Shown piece after piece: positions 1 through 13,809 of a stretch of DNA of 64,000 nucleotides. The notes under the pieces are model-generated. The model saw only the letters and a program-made list of their open reading frames with translations. It made no database searches and was not told the DNA's origin. The DNA is from Apostichopus japonicus (taxonomy: Eukaryota; Echinodermata; Holothuroidea; Aspidochirotida; Stichopodidae): assembly GCF_037975245.1 (NCBI RefSeq), contig NC_092570.1, positions 1,943,501-2,007,500 on the forward strand, given 5' to 3'. Each line of letters opens with the position of its first letter. Within the stretch, counting starts at the first letter, position 1. The position numbers were made by a program, and so were the translations under genes.

Positions 1-1183
1 GTACACCTCACCCAGCAGGGGTGAAATAAAACATGTGATCAAACTTAACCCCCCTGTAAGGGTGGAAAGATTAAAGGTAGAATTATGCATTTCTCATTAC
101 CTCCCTCAATAAATTAGCAACACCTTTGAGTAAATTAAATACAGCCCTGAAAGTTATTTTAGCAATATGTTTCAACTGTAGTTTGCAAGTTTCTATTGTG
201 TGCTTATATAAAGAAACCTAATTGATGCCATCCGTGTTGCTGAGCTCATGGAGTGTGTAAACTATTGGTCCTACATCACGGTCATAATGGGCATAATCAA
301 TGGTAGCACATTACAGCACAAACGTATGTATGAAACCATAAGTCTAATAAGCTTAAGACATTCAACATTTAAAATAAAAATGTTTGTAGAGCAGGCCTAG
401 AATTTCAAAATTTAGGCCACATGCTTAAAAATGCCAGTGCATAAAAAATCTACTCGCTAAAGTTAAGTTCTCACTGGTATTTTCAGAATATAAAGAGAAT
501 TTAATAGCCTTCTGAATTTCAAAAGTTTTATGAAGTTTGTTGGGGCAAATACTTAAAATGTTTACATTACTATTTCTAAGAATTTCATATACAAAAGACT
601 CCAGCTTTTCTTTGAAGATTATCCATTAAATATATTACGGCTGCAGTAGATGTTAAGTCAGATTAATCATATTCCCTCTTGTGCCAGCAATTTAACTTGA
701 ATTAGGTCCTACCAAGTACCATGTAGGATATATACCTCACTGTTTATATAGGCCTAACTTAGGCCTAGTTTCATCCTAAGTTCTAATAAAATGGTGGGCT
801 GAATTATTGAATATTGTGCACTCAGTCATGGCTTTGAACTGGCAAATTTTACTAATTATGATATAAATTTGTGTAGTTCTATGCTCTTACATACCTAGAT
901 ATTGCAATGCATCAAATGAAAACATTTACACAAATTTGTGCTGAACCATAATGAAAATCTGGGCAATTACCATTGACATATCCTTTGCTAACAATGGTGC
1001 AGTTTCAATAATCCTAACAAGTAACATGACTTGGCTGTGCAAAAATAGAAGCATTCTTTGTCCGCTAAAACTAAGTGTACTAATTTAACATAATGTAAAG
1101 CAGGCAAGTCAGGCAAATGTAGCTAAGCCTAACTAACGCCTTAATGGTGAACTAACCTAACTTAAGAGTAGACCTAGCCTAGG

Positions 1184-1217
1184 CCCAACTTAGGCCCTAG
1201 GCTAGGCCTAAGTTGGG
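1184..1217. repeat. 13-bp-arm palindrome
   Basis: CCCAACTTAGGCC and GGCCTAAGTTGGG are perfect inverted arms around CTAGGCTA. The surrounding 700-1220 region is rich in CCTAGGCC-like words. Confidence 0.8.
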
Positions 1218-3338
1218 TAGGGCTGAGCCTCTTGCTCTTGTCAGGCTTAAGATGTTATTTTTGTACTGTAAAGTTGCCAAGATACAACGTTATGCCTACA
1301 TAGTTCACTCCACGACTCCGTTGAAGAAGGTAACTTGGGGTGAGCGAAGCCTATACCAAATCATGAAAATCATGAAAAGAAACAAAAAACACTTGAAGAA
1401 CATTACATCTATTGCGGTTAGACCAAAAGGTCAGCGTACGCGTACACGGCACAGTACTGTACTAGAACACTACGAATACGCGGGCTAAATACACGGTGTA
1501 ACACATAACAGAAAGAGCAGACGATCATGTTCCAGAGTAGACGACCAAGTAAGAGACTATACCGGATACCCTTCAATTAGATGGGAGGAGCTGGTATGAA
1601 TATGCAACAAAGGTCAAAGCTAGGCGTAATTTATGCAAGAGGTGCGAACCAAAGCTTCAAAATGTACCTATAACTTTTGAAGTTTCAAGTTTGCTACAAT
1701 TTAATTATAAACCTTCAAAAACGTAATACTTTCCTACAGAAATGAAACATTACGAGATATTTCCCTAGAACACTTCCTAGAAACAAACTAAACATTGATA
1801 AATGACATGCAGTAAAAAAAAAATAGGTTGACTCACCTGACCATTCACATAGTTCACCGTTACTAAGAATATACAAAGAGTTAGGAACCTGTAAAAAAAG
1901 ACAAAACATTCGTATTTACTTCATGTAATACCACATTTTCAGACTCGAAAATGCTAACTAGATATTCCAGTTGCATAATTTCATCTTCATTGAATCGTTT
2001 AAAGATACATTGACCGAGTGAATGTAAAGACAGTGAGCAATAGAAAGTTGAGAACCTTCCATGAACAAATGATATCAGACACCAAAATATATGCTAAAAA
2101 AATAGTATCTTGCATCTCAAGAGGTAATTATGATATAAATTAACTTTGAAAACCCCTTAATATTGCATCTATGACATTTAATCCGTCAATATAGTATAGT
2201 AACCTTTGTCCCTAGTATAGCTACAGGTAGCATGGCAATTAAGAGACCCAAGGTCTATGTACGTCTCAGTACTGTTTAACGAGAAAATCTCGCTAACATG
2301 TATTTAGGATAAATTATACAAATTCATGAAAGAGCAGTTAGAAGGTTCTTTGCTTCAGCTTAGTACTTTGTTTCCTTTTATCGTTCCTAATCCTTCACAC
2401 GGAGGCGACATCTTTTAACCTATACACTTCTATCTGAAAATAAGAAAGCGTGTGCACCATTGAGCGCCGAAGGTACCCGTCAGTCCTGGGTGACGAGACT
2501 GGCATCAAACGGTATACCTAAATTACGATATACCAATACAATTCAATAACTCATAGATTAGATAATTTGATATGTAACTTACCAGATCCATATAGAGCTT
2601 TTCAAGATGTTTGAAGACATAATTGTTGTTCCTGTGGCAGCAAATGCCCGCTTGTTCACATGAAAACGGCCAGTAACTAACCCTGGATCAGGAACTTCAG
2701 TGTGGAGGCAATGTCATGCAGTGAATTAGGTATGATTATGACCGAACTGGATATATTTTTCTAGATTCACACAATTCTTGGTGCTAATATTGCACCATGG
2801 AGGGACTTACGTATCCAGTTTATCCGTAAAAATCATACAAAATGCTATCAGTTTCGGGACGAAAAGCGGTGGAAAATCTAGTCCCTCACACAGATAATGC
2901 CTGACGGAACGGTGCGCTACTTCGCCAGCAACGTAGAGCAATAGCATTACTGTTGACGGAACTTCTTTCTATAGGCGGGGCTTCTTCTCAGAGAGTTAGG
3001 GAGAACCACTTCTGATCAACAAGTTGGATTTCCCATGGGACGCCATGTTGCGGACGTTTTCCAGACAGAATTTGCAACATTTTGAAAGTTAACGACGGAA
3101 TCAAACATTCCACAAACCTGACAAACCGTCTCGGGGCTGTGATAATGAAGTGAAACGACATCGCAAAAGTTTCAAAAACATTTACGGGAAGGAAAAAAGA
3201 GAAACAACAGCGGTCCAAAGTGGTGGGGGAGGCTCGTTGGGATCATGATATTCCTTTCGTTCAACCCTAAAGGCCATTTTCTATACCTCAGACTTAAAAC
3301 CGTCAACATCTTTGACTGTATCACCTGTTTGTGTGGGC

Positions 3339-3755
3339 GGTGGATATGTCAAGCATGATGTGCAATAGTTCCAAAAACTCAGTTTATTGCCGATAAACTC
3401 AGTTTTCTGACATATTTTAATTAAATAAATAAAATTCTATGGTCATTACTCCATGGGATGATGAGATTTCAGACCATCCCAAACTAGACCCACTGAAAGT
3501 CATTGCCAAATATACCCATAACTGTCAGTTAAGAACTGTATTTACTTCTTCACTTCACGATAGTTTAATTGTAGATCCCCCCTACGTTTACCCCTCTCAA
3601 CCCTAATGGGTACCCATCCCGTTCCACTTTCCTTCCCTCCACACAAGAAAGCACTATCTGGGCCTTAAAAATTAACATCTTAAAAGAGTCATCTTATGTC
3701 ATCACTATTGCACATCATGCTTGACATATCCACCCAAGAGTCATCTTATGTCATC
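3339..3755. repeat. 31-bp inverted copy inserted between 20-bp direct repeats
   Basis: 3339-3369 is the exact reverse complement of 3704-3734. The second copy lies between two identical 20-mers, AAGAGTCATCTTATGTCATC (3684-3703 and 3736-3755). A further partial copy of the 20-mer and a small palindrome (TTGAGTCA/TGACTCAA) follow. Confidence 0.85.
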
Positions 3756-6061
3756 TTGAGTCATCTTATGGTGACTCAAGTTGATCGCTTAGCAAAATTG
3801 CTGAAAATTTACTAAATCAGTAGGCGAAAACCACATCATCATTACATTAGCCTATGCGAGGATACAATTTTTTTTTAAAGTTTGTGATATTTTGTAAATG
3901 CATCTGACCATGGCAGAATGGATGATGTCATCAGGTTAATTCAGCTGAAAATGTCTTGCTGTTCCTTAGCAATTTTCTTTCATTTATCCACAGAGGCATA
4001 GGCGGGATTACGAACCCCCCCCCCCTCTACACTTTTTCCCAGACCTAAGTTGAGTTGGCTTTTTTTATCCAATTCAGTCGATTAATTGGTTGGTTATGCC
4101 ACAGCAATACTGACAACTCATGCGTAATTTTATACTTATTCATAATGTCACTCATTACACAGGTTATGAAAAAGATCGACCCATTGTGACGATTCGTATT
4201 TAAATCCATTTCTTACCTTTTTTTATGTCGCTTAATACAGCTGGCAACACTTTTATGCAGATAGCATAATTACATTTTCAAGTACGCAACTATAGGACTG
4301 GGAAATAACCTATAAATGTTGCATCATATATTACATCTAGGGGTTTTATGAAAGCCCAAAATTTCTCAATTGTTCCCACCGCCCCACCTCCACCCTGCTA
4401 CTTTCAACACATCAAATCCCGCCCCTGACTGGAATATTTCTATCAAAAGGATACATTTTCATGAAATTCTATATACAGAGAAAATTGACAGGTTAGCAAA
4501 CTTTACAAATGCATCAGGTTTCAAGGATACGTATACAAGTCTAAGTAAATCTTTCAAAGAGCATTTGCCCATATGACAACAAATTTTCCCTACTTTGATC
4601 CAACATCTAGAAGTACAGTAGTTGAAGGTATAGCCAGTCAAACTATGTTGCATTCACTCAATCATATACTCTCGAGTTAGGGGCAAGATATTAGTGAGAT
4701 GGGGGTTTCAACTAGCAGTGTGGAATATTTTTCTCTTCAATATAAGCTTCACGTTATGTGCCACCATGTAGAAAATCCATTAAAATGTTGCAATTCTTGG
4801 ATACAGTGAGTTACGTAACATTATATCTGTCCTACGAACATTACATAAGTTATTACACATGACCTCTGAGGCATTTATTACTCACCGTATATAACTATAT
4901 ATATATCTCCAGGGCAATCGGCGACCTTTATAAACATTCACACGACTATTATGCATATACGGTGTACACGGTCTTACAACTTTATTAGTCTGAGGAAGTT
5001 TTTTAGTTTTCCTAAGACCAAACGGAACAAGTTTATCTGATGTAAAACATCGATAATTTCCACCTTTCATCCGTGAGAAAAGGTGATTAGGCTGAATTAA
5101 CCACTATATATATATACCGTCCTAGGAAATCGTACCTGTCTTCACTATCCGGGAAATTGCTATTTATAACAGGTGTGAAAATCGTGGTACATGTCTTATG
5201 TAACTAAAAGTTGATGGGCGTTGTCCTGTTCTGGCAGGTGGCGCTTGAAAAGCGAAGTTGTCCTCTGGTTAGAGGGGGGGGGATACTCGAGGAAAAAGAG
5301 GGCCGCCCATTGGTTTGATTGGGAGGAGGGACCTTACGCGATGGGAAGAGGGGGAGTTGCCATCTGGTTAGATGGGGTGGGGGTGAGGGGGGAGCTACAT
5401 GAGGAATATGTGGAGCTGCCCTATCTTAGATGGGAAAGTGCGTGCAGAAATGGTTAGCTGCCTTTTGTAACGTTAAAGGGCAATTGTTCTTATATGAACA
5501 TTCATTTGTCCTTGTAATTAGACCTTTACATTTGATGTCACATAATGTCATCCTTGTCAATAACCAAATCATTGAAAGGAATGATGATGAGTGCAAAACA
5601 CTGTCTAAAGAAAAATTTAACTTTATTAGGCCCATTTATAATTTATATTCCGACAATGGTCAACATTTCAGGTGGACGTACACTTCTCTAATTATTGTGG
5701 TATGGTACCTTTAGGCTTGGAATAAAAGAAAATGGAGGTGAAATATGTACAGCTTTAAGCACGCACACGCAACTTGTAGTTATCCATATCTCAAACCATC
5801 TAGGTCATATAAGGTGAGTTAATTGGCGATAAAAGCAATCGATAACCGACAATATATCGGTTTCTCTTTAGTCTCATACCAATTACTGTGATAATTCGGT
5901 CGTCAAAGGTCGAGCTTATGTATATTGTAGTAGCCTATGCATGAACGGTAACCGATATTCGCTTCCCATTGTGTGCCGATTTAGTTTAGACGGATACCAA
6001 ATCAAATATGCGATGACCGAAGTTATCTGTTACTTCCTTTTGTCAATGTAACTGACCGTAC

Positions 6062-6082
6062 CATGGAGGTAAAACCTCCATG
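6062..6082. repeat. Short palindrome, CATGGAGGT arms
   Basis: Nine-base arms CATGGAGGT and ACCTCCATG around AAA. Confidence 0.8.
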
Positions 6083-6185
6083 ACCGTATACTAAGAACCC
6101 GTCCCGTCAAGTTGTTATCATGTCGCACCATCTTGCAGTTATCTATATGGACTTAGACGTTGCGTTAAACGGTGATCATAAAGGA

Positions 6186-6186
<1 letters not shown>

Positions 6187-6229
<43 letters not shown>

Positions 6230-6246
6230 TTATATATATATATAAA

Positions 6247-6292
<46 letters not shown>

Positions 6293-6372
6293 AATGAAAA
6301 TCGTAATATATATATATATTTGTGTATATATATATATATATATATGTGTAAATGAAAATCGTAATATATATT

Positions 6373-6407
<35 letters not shown>

Positions 6408-6411
6408 GTGT
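6187..6411. repeat. Compound (TA)n microsatellite
   Basis: Several (TA)n blocks are separated by copies of GTAAATGAAAATCGTAATAT (about 6291 and 6348) and end in (TG)n. The duplicated spacer shows that the array expanded as a larger unit. Confidence 0.9.
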
Positions 6412-9400
6412 GTGTGTGATATTCAACGATTTAAATTATGCAAATCCCATGCAGGAATGTCCATTGATGATGACGTCAGCTCCTCGGTGCATGCCTAAAT
6501 GTCTAAGTTTCATCCATGGTGGTATATCAATGTGAATAACACAGTACCCTTGTTTAACGCCATTTATCCTTGCGAAATGTTTTACGCATTGTAAATGTGT
6601 TATTTGAGGCTTAAACTGTCATGTCTTTCTATATAGTGTTGTGTGCTACATCTGAGGAACTCATGGTACCATGGTCTCTGTGTTAGACTAAGTAGTTCAG
6701 CCATTTTACATGATGTGCCTCAGATTGTTATGGGTCATTTCTACAAAATTAAAAGTGTAATATTAATATACAACCTGGACCTATGGCAGTGATTATTAAT
6801 GTTCTACAAAATACTGAAACTATCATTTCGAAATTGTAACGAGAAATCAGTCTAATACTTTACGGAACAAACATCGTTTTAACCTGGTTGCTATGGTAAC
6901 CATGTATTTCCATTTACTTCCTTTTGATTGATACAGCACTTGCTGTGATTTGGCCACTGCAACTTTTAAATCAGAGGCTTGCCCGATGGTCGCTCCAATC
7001 CCCCCCCCCCCTCCGACCCTCTATACCCTGTTTAGTGTTTATGGTGGGTGCATAGTTTCCTATCCATAAAACTGTCCGTCTGTAACTCATCCTTCGATTA
7101 TTTATGTTTTACTTCAAGATCACTTATAGGTTGTCACAATTTTGGTCCTGCGTGCTATTATCATTTCTTATCTTGCTTTATGAATATCTGTTATAAAGAG
7201 GTCGTCAACAACATATGACCTTTGCCTCTTGACGACTTCAGTATAGCCAAAATACTCCGGTCTGGTAAGAAGGGCATAGCCAGCTGCTTGTATTCCGTCA
7301 TAAACTTGACCTAAAATATTCCGATCCCAACACTTTTAATCATGTTTGGCTCCTTTACGAAAACGTAAAAGCGGCATTTTCCATTTTGTTCGCCAAATCG
7401 TCAGAGAAGTAATATTTATATAAATATTGAAGTTTGACTTATATACATTTGTCGATGAAATTCGATTCTAATTCTGTAATGACGTATAGGACAGAAAGTT
7501 GATTTGCCAAATTTCAATTCAGAGTATGAAATAAAAACTTGAAAAATCTTGCTTATTTCCAGCTTGCCTGTCCAACTCGCAGCGGAAACTATGTGGCGCG
7601 ATCCAAAAGTGGGTCGCAAACTTTTTTCGGTGGGTTGTGGGAATTTTTTAGACGTCGGGAACTTTGGCTACAGTTTTCAGAGCTTGACGACCTGGACGTC
7701 CGTTGTCCAAGCTAGTTTTCATATATTATCTGATTATGAGCATCGAATCTGGGATCTGAGGGGTGGAGAGTTCCGATGGGCCGCCGTGTTTAATCATCAT
7801 AGTAGATTATGGGCCTTGGCCTAAATTTTTACGGCCCGCCTGTCCAGTGATGGAAAAATGTTTCTGTTATAAGATGAAATATTGAAGATTAAATCGAAAG
7901 ATTAATTGTAGTTATTAACCTTTGTCTTTCAAGTTGGAAAGGAAATATAAGAGGAAACGTTTCATTGATAAAAAAAGACTTTTTGGGGGGGGAGAGATTT
8001 GGTAAAATTGCTGTAGCGCTGCTTCACGTTTTATATAACACTACACTGTAGAGTGCTATTGCATTATCTAGTGCATATTTACGTTGGGTGTACATCACTA
8101 TATCAGCTGTTTGAAAGGTGCTTGAGAATTGTCTTTAGCCAGGACAAAACTTTTGTTACATTCTGAGAGCATTCACTTAGTCTTTGAGGAACTTCGACCT
8201 TGCCACAAGAAATATTAGATCCATAATCTAGCTCTATCATTATAATAAACCTTGTTGTTAATATATGGGAGTAGATTAGAGAAGAGACACGTGACATGTC
8301 AAAAGAGCTTGTTTACGATAAAAAAAAACTCCTGTATAGAGTGAAACACGGACTTAGACAACGTGATAAATGTCATCATGTCAAGAACTTGAAATTTCTG
8401 TGAAACACTTGTGGTTTAACGGAATGAGTAATGGTGTGGGCGGATTGGTGGTAGTGTTGGGGGAGGGGGTGTTGGGGGTGATGTTCTCCATATAACCCTC
8501 CACTGCATTCAAACACACCATAATAAAAATGTGCTTATTGTAGGTCTATACGCGTTTTGTGACATGAGTCATGAATAGCGCCTGGTTCTTCCCTCGTCGT
8601 AACAAGAGTTCATCATTGGCCCCTAATACCTCGTTGTCCCCAAGTATCAGTGGCGTGCATATCAAAAATTGAGTAGGGCGGGGGGGGGGGGGGGGCGGGG
8701 GTGAGGATTCTAAATATTCCCGACGAATTAAGGTAGAAGCATGAACCAGGGCGAGAGACTATTCGAGGATTTGATAAAGAATGTGACAGGGCATGGCCGC
8801 TCATCCGCTCAAGTGCACTGCAATGTAGAGTGATGTGGGAGGGGAAAGGGGAGGGGGTGAGGGTAAAAACGTTTCTACGTCAAATGGTGCACTCTGAGGC
8901 ATCTTTAGACTATAAATGAGGTATATAACTAGATTTGAACACATGGTTGTGTTAGTACGAAATACTGTGAATTTTTATGTGATGGGAAAAATGTTATACG
9001 GAGGAGTGGTCTACTTCGACTGAACCACCCCCCCCCAATAACGATGGAGGTGGTGTACCATGGCCTCCTCCATCCCATCAGTCCGGTCCGCACACGAACG
9101 CCAGTATGTTGCAGGTGGCCTGTAAACACCAGTTTTGTTCAACAGTACATTATAGCCTACCTTGTTAAATTGTGCTTGCAATGGGGTTGGGACCATAATC
9201 GAATATAACCACATCACCTCCCACCCCCCCCCCCCCACCCCCTTTATACCCATAATCGTTTAACTAGTAGCCTAGTAGTGTACTTCTGACTCAGTATATT
9301 CGACGGGATCGGGACCGGATACTTGATTATGCATCGGATCTTATAATTCAATACACGGAGAACTTGACATACTAATAGTAAAGCAGGTCGAAGTAGTTAA

Positions 9401-9685
9401 TCTTTCTGACACCTTCAGTGAAATCAACTCCGTTGAGGTTTACTCGTATGCAGAGTACGAGATAACATCATAGGTATAGACTGCGGTATAATATAGACGG
9501 TAGTTTTAAGCGGAAGTCCACCATGACCACAAGACATATGGTCAACAGGTGATTTGGGTCGCAACCATTGGGGGACGACGGTAATAGTATACGCACCCGC
9601 TGAGGGTGAGTAAACGAAAGCGAGAACATGAGGAAAGGATTGGGTAAATCGCTTTCTGACGTCATTATACACACACACACGTATA

Positions 9686-9687
<2 letters not shown>

Positions 9688-9775
<88 letters not shown>
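9688..9775. repeat. (TA)n microsatellite
   Basis: Uninterrupted TA dinucleotides for about 88 bp. A minus-strand open frame over it encodes alternating Tyr-Ile and is not a gene. Confidence 0.95.
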
Positions 9776-9778
<3 letters not shown>

Positions 9779-10225
9779 GACAATATATTGAACAATGACT
9801 AATACTAAGTGTACAATAGTACGACGTCTATTTTAATATATAGCCTGAGACGGTGTAGATCACATTACATGTCCCAGCCATTTAGTTTGCTTAATTTCCG
9901 TCAAAGTTATCCTTGTCGAATTGACTGAACTGACTTGAATTTCTCCTTTTTTGCGCGATTTTTAGTGTCCACATTGCTATAGAATCTAGCCGAACTTACC
10001 TTAGTCTCACATTTAAAGAAGACATCAGGTTCCTGAACAAATCAAATCTTATGCGGAACAAATTTTTTTTTATAATAATTCTTTAAATAAAAAATACGAT
10101 CAGCTGTTGTTGTAAGCAAACATCAAATATGTTATACTAAGATTGGTGGATATCCATTCATATATAAATGTTATATGGCGCGGTTGCAGTCACACAAAGT
10201 TACAGCCAAACAGATGATAGGTCTC

Positions 10226-10260
10226 ACCATGGAGGTAAAAACTGTTTTTACCTCCATGGT
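10226..10260. repeat. Perfect palindrome, 17-bp arms
   Basis: ACCATGGAGGTAAAAAC and its exact reverse complement are separated by a single T. Shares the CCATGGAGGT core with 6062-6082. Confidence 0.9.
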
Positions 10261-11851
10261 CTCACTTAATGCGGCAAGTATAATTTCCGTAACCTTTGAC
10301 TACATTGCTATAGAAAAGTTGTCAATGGAAGAAGGGCAAATAATTCCTCTGTGATTTTACATTTTGAAGTTTGTTACCATATATCACGGGGGTTATATTT
10401 CATTCAAACGAACAGGATGTTATTCAAAAAAAGGTAAATTACATGATAAATTTCAGTTTGAAGAATAGGAATGGTTGGATGGTATGCTAGATGGACCTAT
10501 GTTATACCTGCATACCTTATAACCGTAGTGTAATCAATTGGAGTTATCTGCAGGTTACATCTCTATGTATCTGCACTGTAGCGTCGCGTGGTGTTTCGTG
10601 AGTCACCAAGCAAAGTATCGAATCCTATATTGTTGTTGCTAGGCAATTTGGAGCCATACCATCAATACTTCAGACTGCTCGACTTTTCAAAACAAGTTCT
10701 TTTAATTTTGTAAAAAAAAGAGGCATATTTCAATCGCCGCGCGAAAATGAGAAAGGGTGTATTTAATTCACCAGAAAGGGGCTACAATTCTGACTTATGA
10801 AGTGGTGAAGTGGGGACTTTGAGGGTTTCACAAAACTGAGGGATAAGTGTAAGATATGGGTACGACATGGACTTCAGAATGGGAGGGGGAGGGGGCAGTC
10901 TGAGGCCCAAATGCTGTGAAATAATCACCAACGGCGACACCAAGACCGAGCGAAAAACATGAAATTGTTTACATAATAATAATAGTCAGCAGCTATAAAA
11001 AGAAAATCGTTTACATGGCCCCTTGTACCTCCTTCGTCAGTCGGAAAGATTTAGATCACTCATCCCGGATGTAATCCCCACCCCTCCCCACCCCACCATC
11101 TTTATCTGTTTCAACAAATTCCAAGTGTACTTTATGGCACAACATTGCGTTAATACCTTTAATTTCTAGTCTCAGATTGCATCATTTGCCGTCTGAACGT
11201 CTATTTTTTTCTTTTCTTGGGCAGGACCTCCATATCTACTAATAAATGGGAGCTGTCTCACTTCAACGACCCCAGGATCACAGAGAGCCTCCTCTATAAA
11301 TCCTTGATTCGTCTCCGGTCCTTCCATAATGGCTCCTGCATTTTACCTCAAAGTCAGTCGGGTAACTTAGAACCCATCCCTAACCCCCCCCCCCCCCCAC
11401 CCCTACAACCACCTTTGAAATCCTCTTCACGCCACTGTTTGCGTAAGATGTACATTTCGTCGCACCTGCGTACGAGTCACAATCTACGTCATTGTGGGTG
11501 TATGAGTCATTGTTTACAGTCAGCAGGAACAGTGATATGGTCATCCATGTTTTTATCCATATTTTATTTATTTCCCTAAACCGCATTGTGGCGAACTTCG
11601 TTAACCACGCGATTCGAAACTTCTGGAAAAGTTGGATCATTTTACAATTATAAACTTTATGGTTTCTGGCAAGTCAGTTGGCAAATTTCATTCCGAGTGA
11701 TGTGAGTTTCTTACTTGCAAGCAAGAGGCAGTGGTGGAGCAAAATATCGAAGGTTGACATTTATTCAGTTTTCTTCTTTACATCGAAACTTTAACAAAAC
11801 ATTTTTGAGGGGGTGGGGGTTCGGACCTACCTACACGAGTATCGTCTTCAC

Positions 11852-12365
11852 CAGTGGCGGAGCTAGAGGTATTGGTCAGGGGGCGAGAATGGTCTGTAGG
11901 GGCGCTTTCGACACTATCTAAGCGGAGCACCACCACAGGTTAGCGCGGAGTGTACAGACATTTTTTGAGTAAAGATACTCCCTAGACAGTGGCGGAGCTA
12001 GGGGTATTGGTCAGGAGGGGCGAGAATGGTCTGTAGGGGCGCTTTCGACACTATCTAAGCAGAGCGCCACCACAGGTTGGCGCGTAGCGGACAAAATTTT
12101 GTTAGTAAAGATACTCCCTAGATCGCCGGGAATGACCCTTTCCGGGCCTGGCTAATTTGCAGATAAACGAAGAATAAATAGGTGTCATCGCCAAATTACA
12201 CCAACAAAATGTGACAAATGTCAATATGTTGATGAAAGCGCAATACAAAAGTCAATAATCGCGAATAAGTAAAAAGTGGTAAAGAGCTGAAAAGGGCGCC
12301 AGCAGTCCATTTGAGTCCGTCAGGGGGTGCATTCGCCCCCTGACTGTATGGACGCTCCGCCACTG
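11852..12365. mobile_element. Composite hAT-type MITE with a duplicated left part
   Basis: A first left end (CAGTGGCGGAGCTAGAGG) at 11852 runs 135 bp, then a complete 379-bp element starts at 11987 with the same left end and closes at 12365 with TCCGCCACTG, the inverted terminus. The 8-bp flanks GTCTTCAC (11844-11851) and GTCTCCAC (12366-12373) bracket the whole composite, so the extra left part belongs to the inserted unit or arose inside it. Confidence 0.8.
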
Positions 12366-13421
12366 GTCTCCACCTACCTCAGCGCCACCCCTTCTTTAAA
12401 AATCCTTCATGTGCCTCTGCCCCTGCATTAATCTGTCGGGGAAAACCCCCTCACCCCTTGCCCACGTCTACATTCAACTTTTGAAATCCTGTCCCAGCCA
12501 CAAGTTTCAATGTCTGTACTGTTTACTTATTTACCTTTAAAGAAAAGACAGACTGGAGAAGTAAAAGGATTCACATGCTAGTGACACTTCATGACTTTAT
12601 TACATCCATTTTAAATGATCGCAACCCCAGGATATGTCATTTAAACCCCGAGATCTCCCAAACAAGAGGAGTGTGTTCCTTGTAGATATTTGAAGGAGTC
12701 ATACTTCTCAACAGTTGTTATCATGTATAAGCTAAAGGTGATGCTTGGGTTTGTTTCTTCTTTTATAACTTTTAACTCGATAGACAAGCAAAGCTCACAC
12801 GCTAAGGCAGCAACAATAGCCAGGTCGGGCAGCCCCCCCCCATACCTACCCCACTCGTCAGGTCTGAAGCGCCCACCCCACCCCTCACCCCAACCCAGTC
12901 AGGTAACTCACGCTCCCTGCATGCTCACACTTAGTTTCCGACCAAGTACCAATTGCAGCATCCTGCTCTGACGTGCGAAAACCCGATAAAATAATTATTT
13001 TCATAACATAGTTAAAACATTCCGCATTTCGAACGGCTGTTCAATCGGGCCACGTATTTGCTGCTTTTCGAGGTTGAAATAGCAATCAAATTTTTAAACG
13101 GTCTATACAACGATCAAAGTATTTGTTTATTACTTTTGTTAGTTTTATTCTTCAGCTTCTTCCGAGTAGAGATTTCAGATTTCATGACTAACCTTGACAT
13201 ATTTGTTTTCATTCAAATACGAATATCCTATGCGTGTGGTACCGTATATAGTTTGGTGTCATGGAAGTTATGAAGTACCGGATAACAATTTGCAACTTTC
13301 TTCAAAAATGCAAAATTTTGTTTGGAAAATAAGGTATCAATCAGGTCAATTGTCCACGAACTTGCTGTGCTACACAGTTTCTCATCAGCCTTACTCTTAC
13401 GTTTTCTGGCAAATTCCGCCT

Positions 13422-13574
13422 ACACCCACCCCCCCCACCCCCATCTCTCTTCTCTTTCCTCCTCCATCCTCCCATCTTCTTCTCCTCACTCCTCCCCTCC
13501 CCTCTCGATTCCCCTCATCCCCATCTCCTACCCACCCTTCCCCTCCCCTTTCAACCCCCACTCCCTCTTCCAGT
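13422..13574 (+). repeat. Pyrimidine-rich low-complexity tract
   Basis: Almost only C and T (CCACCC, CTCTTCT, CCTCC runs). Gives long but meaningless Pro/Ser/His-rich frames (13194-13679). Confidence 0.85.
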
Positions 13575-13809
13575 GACCCTATACGTAAAAGTGTAAGTGA
13601 GATATGGCATTATTGCCGCAGGTTTCCTACTTCAATTCAAAAGCCTCAAAGTCGTTTCATCGTTCACAAGATATTATAATGTACAACAACATCAGCATCG
13701 TTACGTTTTGCGTCAGTGAATCTTCCATATTTCCGTACTATTTTGTTGTATATAAAACGTTGCATTTAGCTTTGGGTTTTATGCCAATTCCTGACTGTAC
13801 TGTTTTGTT

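Noticed and set aside
7549-7824. 91-codon + strand frame with varied composition
   Set aside because: No recognisable domain or splice context; the DNA around it (GTGGGTCGCAAACTTTTTTC) looks like a decayed hAT-type end, but a second terminus could not be defined.
9424-9795. 123-codon minus-strand frame
   Set aside because: Half of it is alternating Tyr-Ile from a (TA)n microsatellite.
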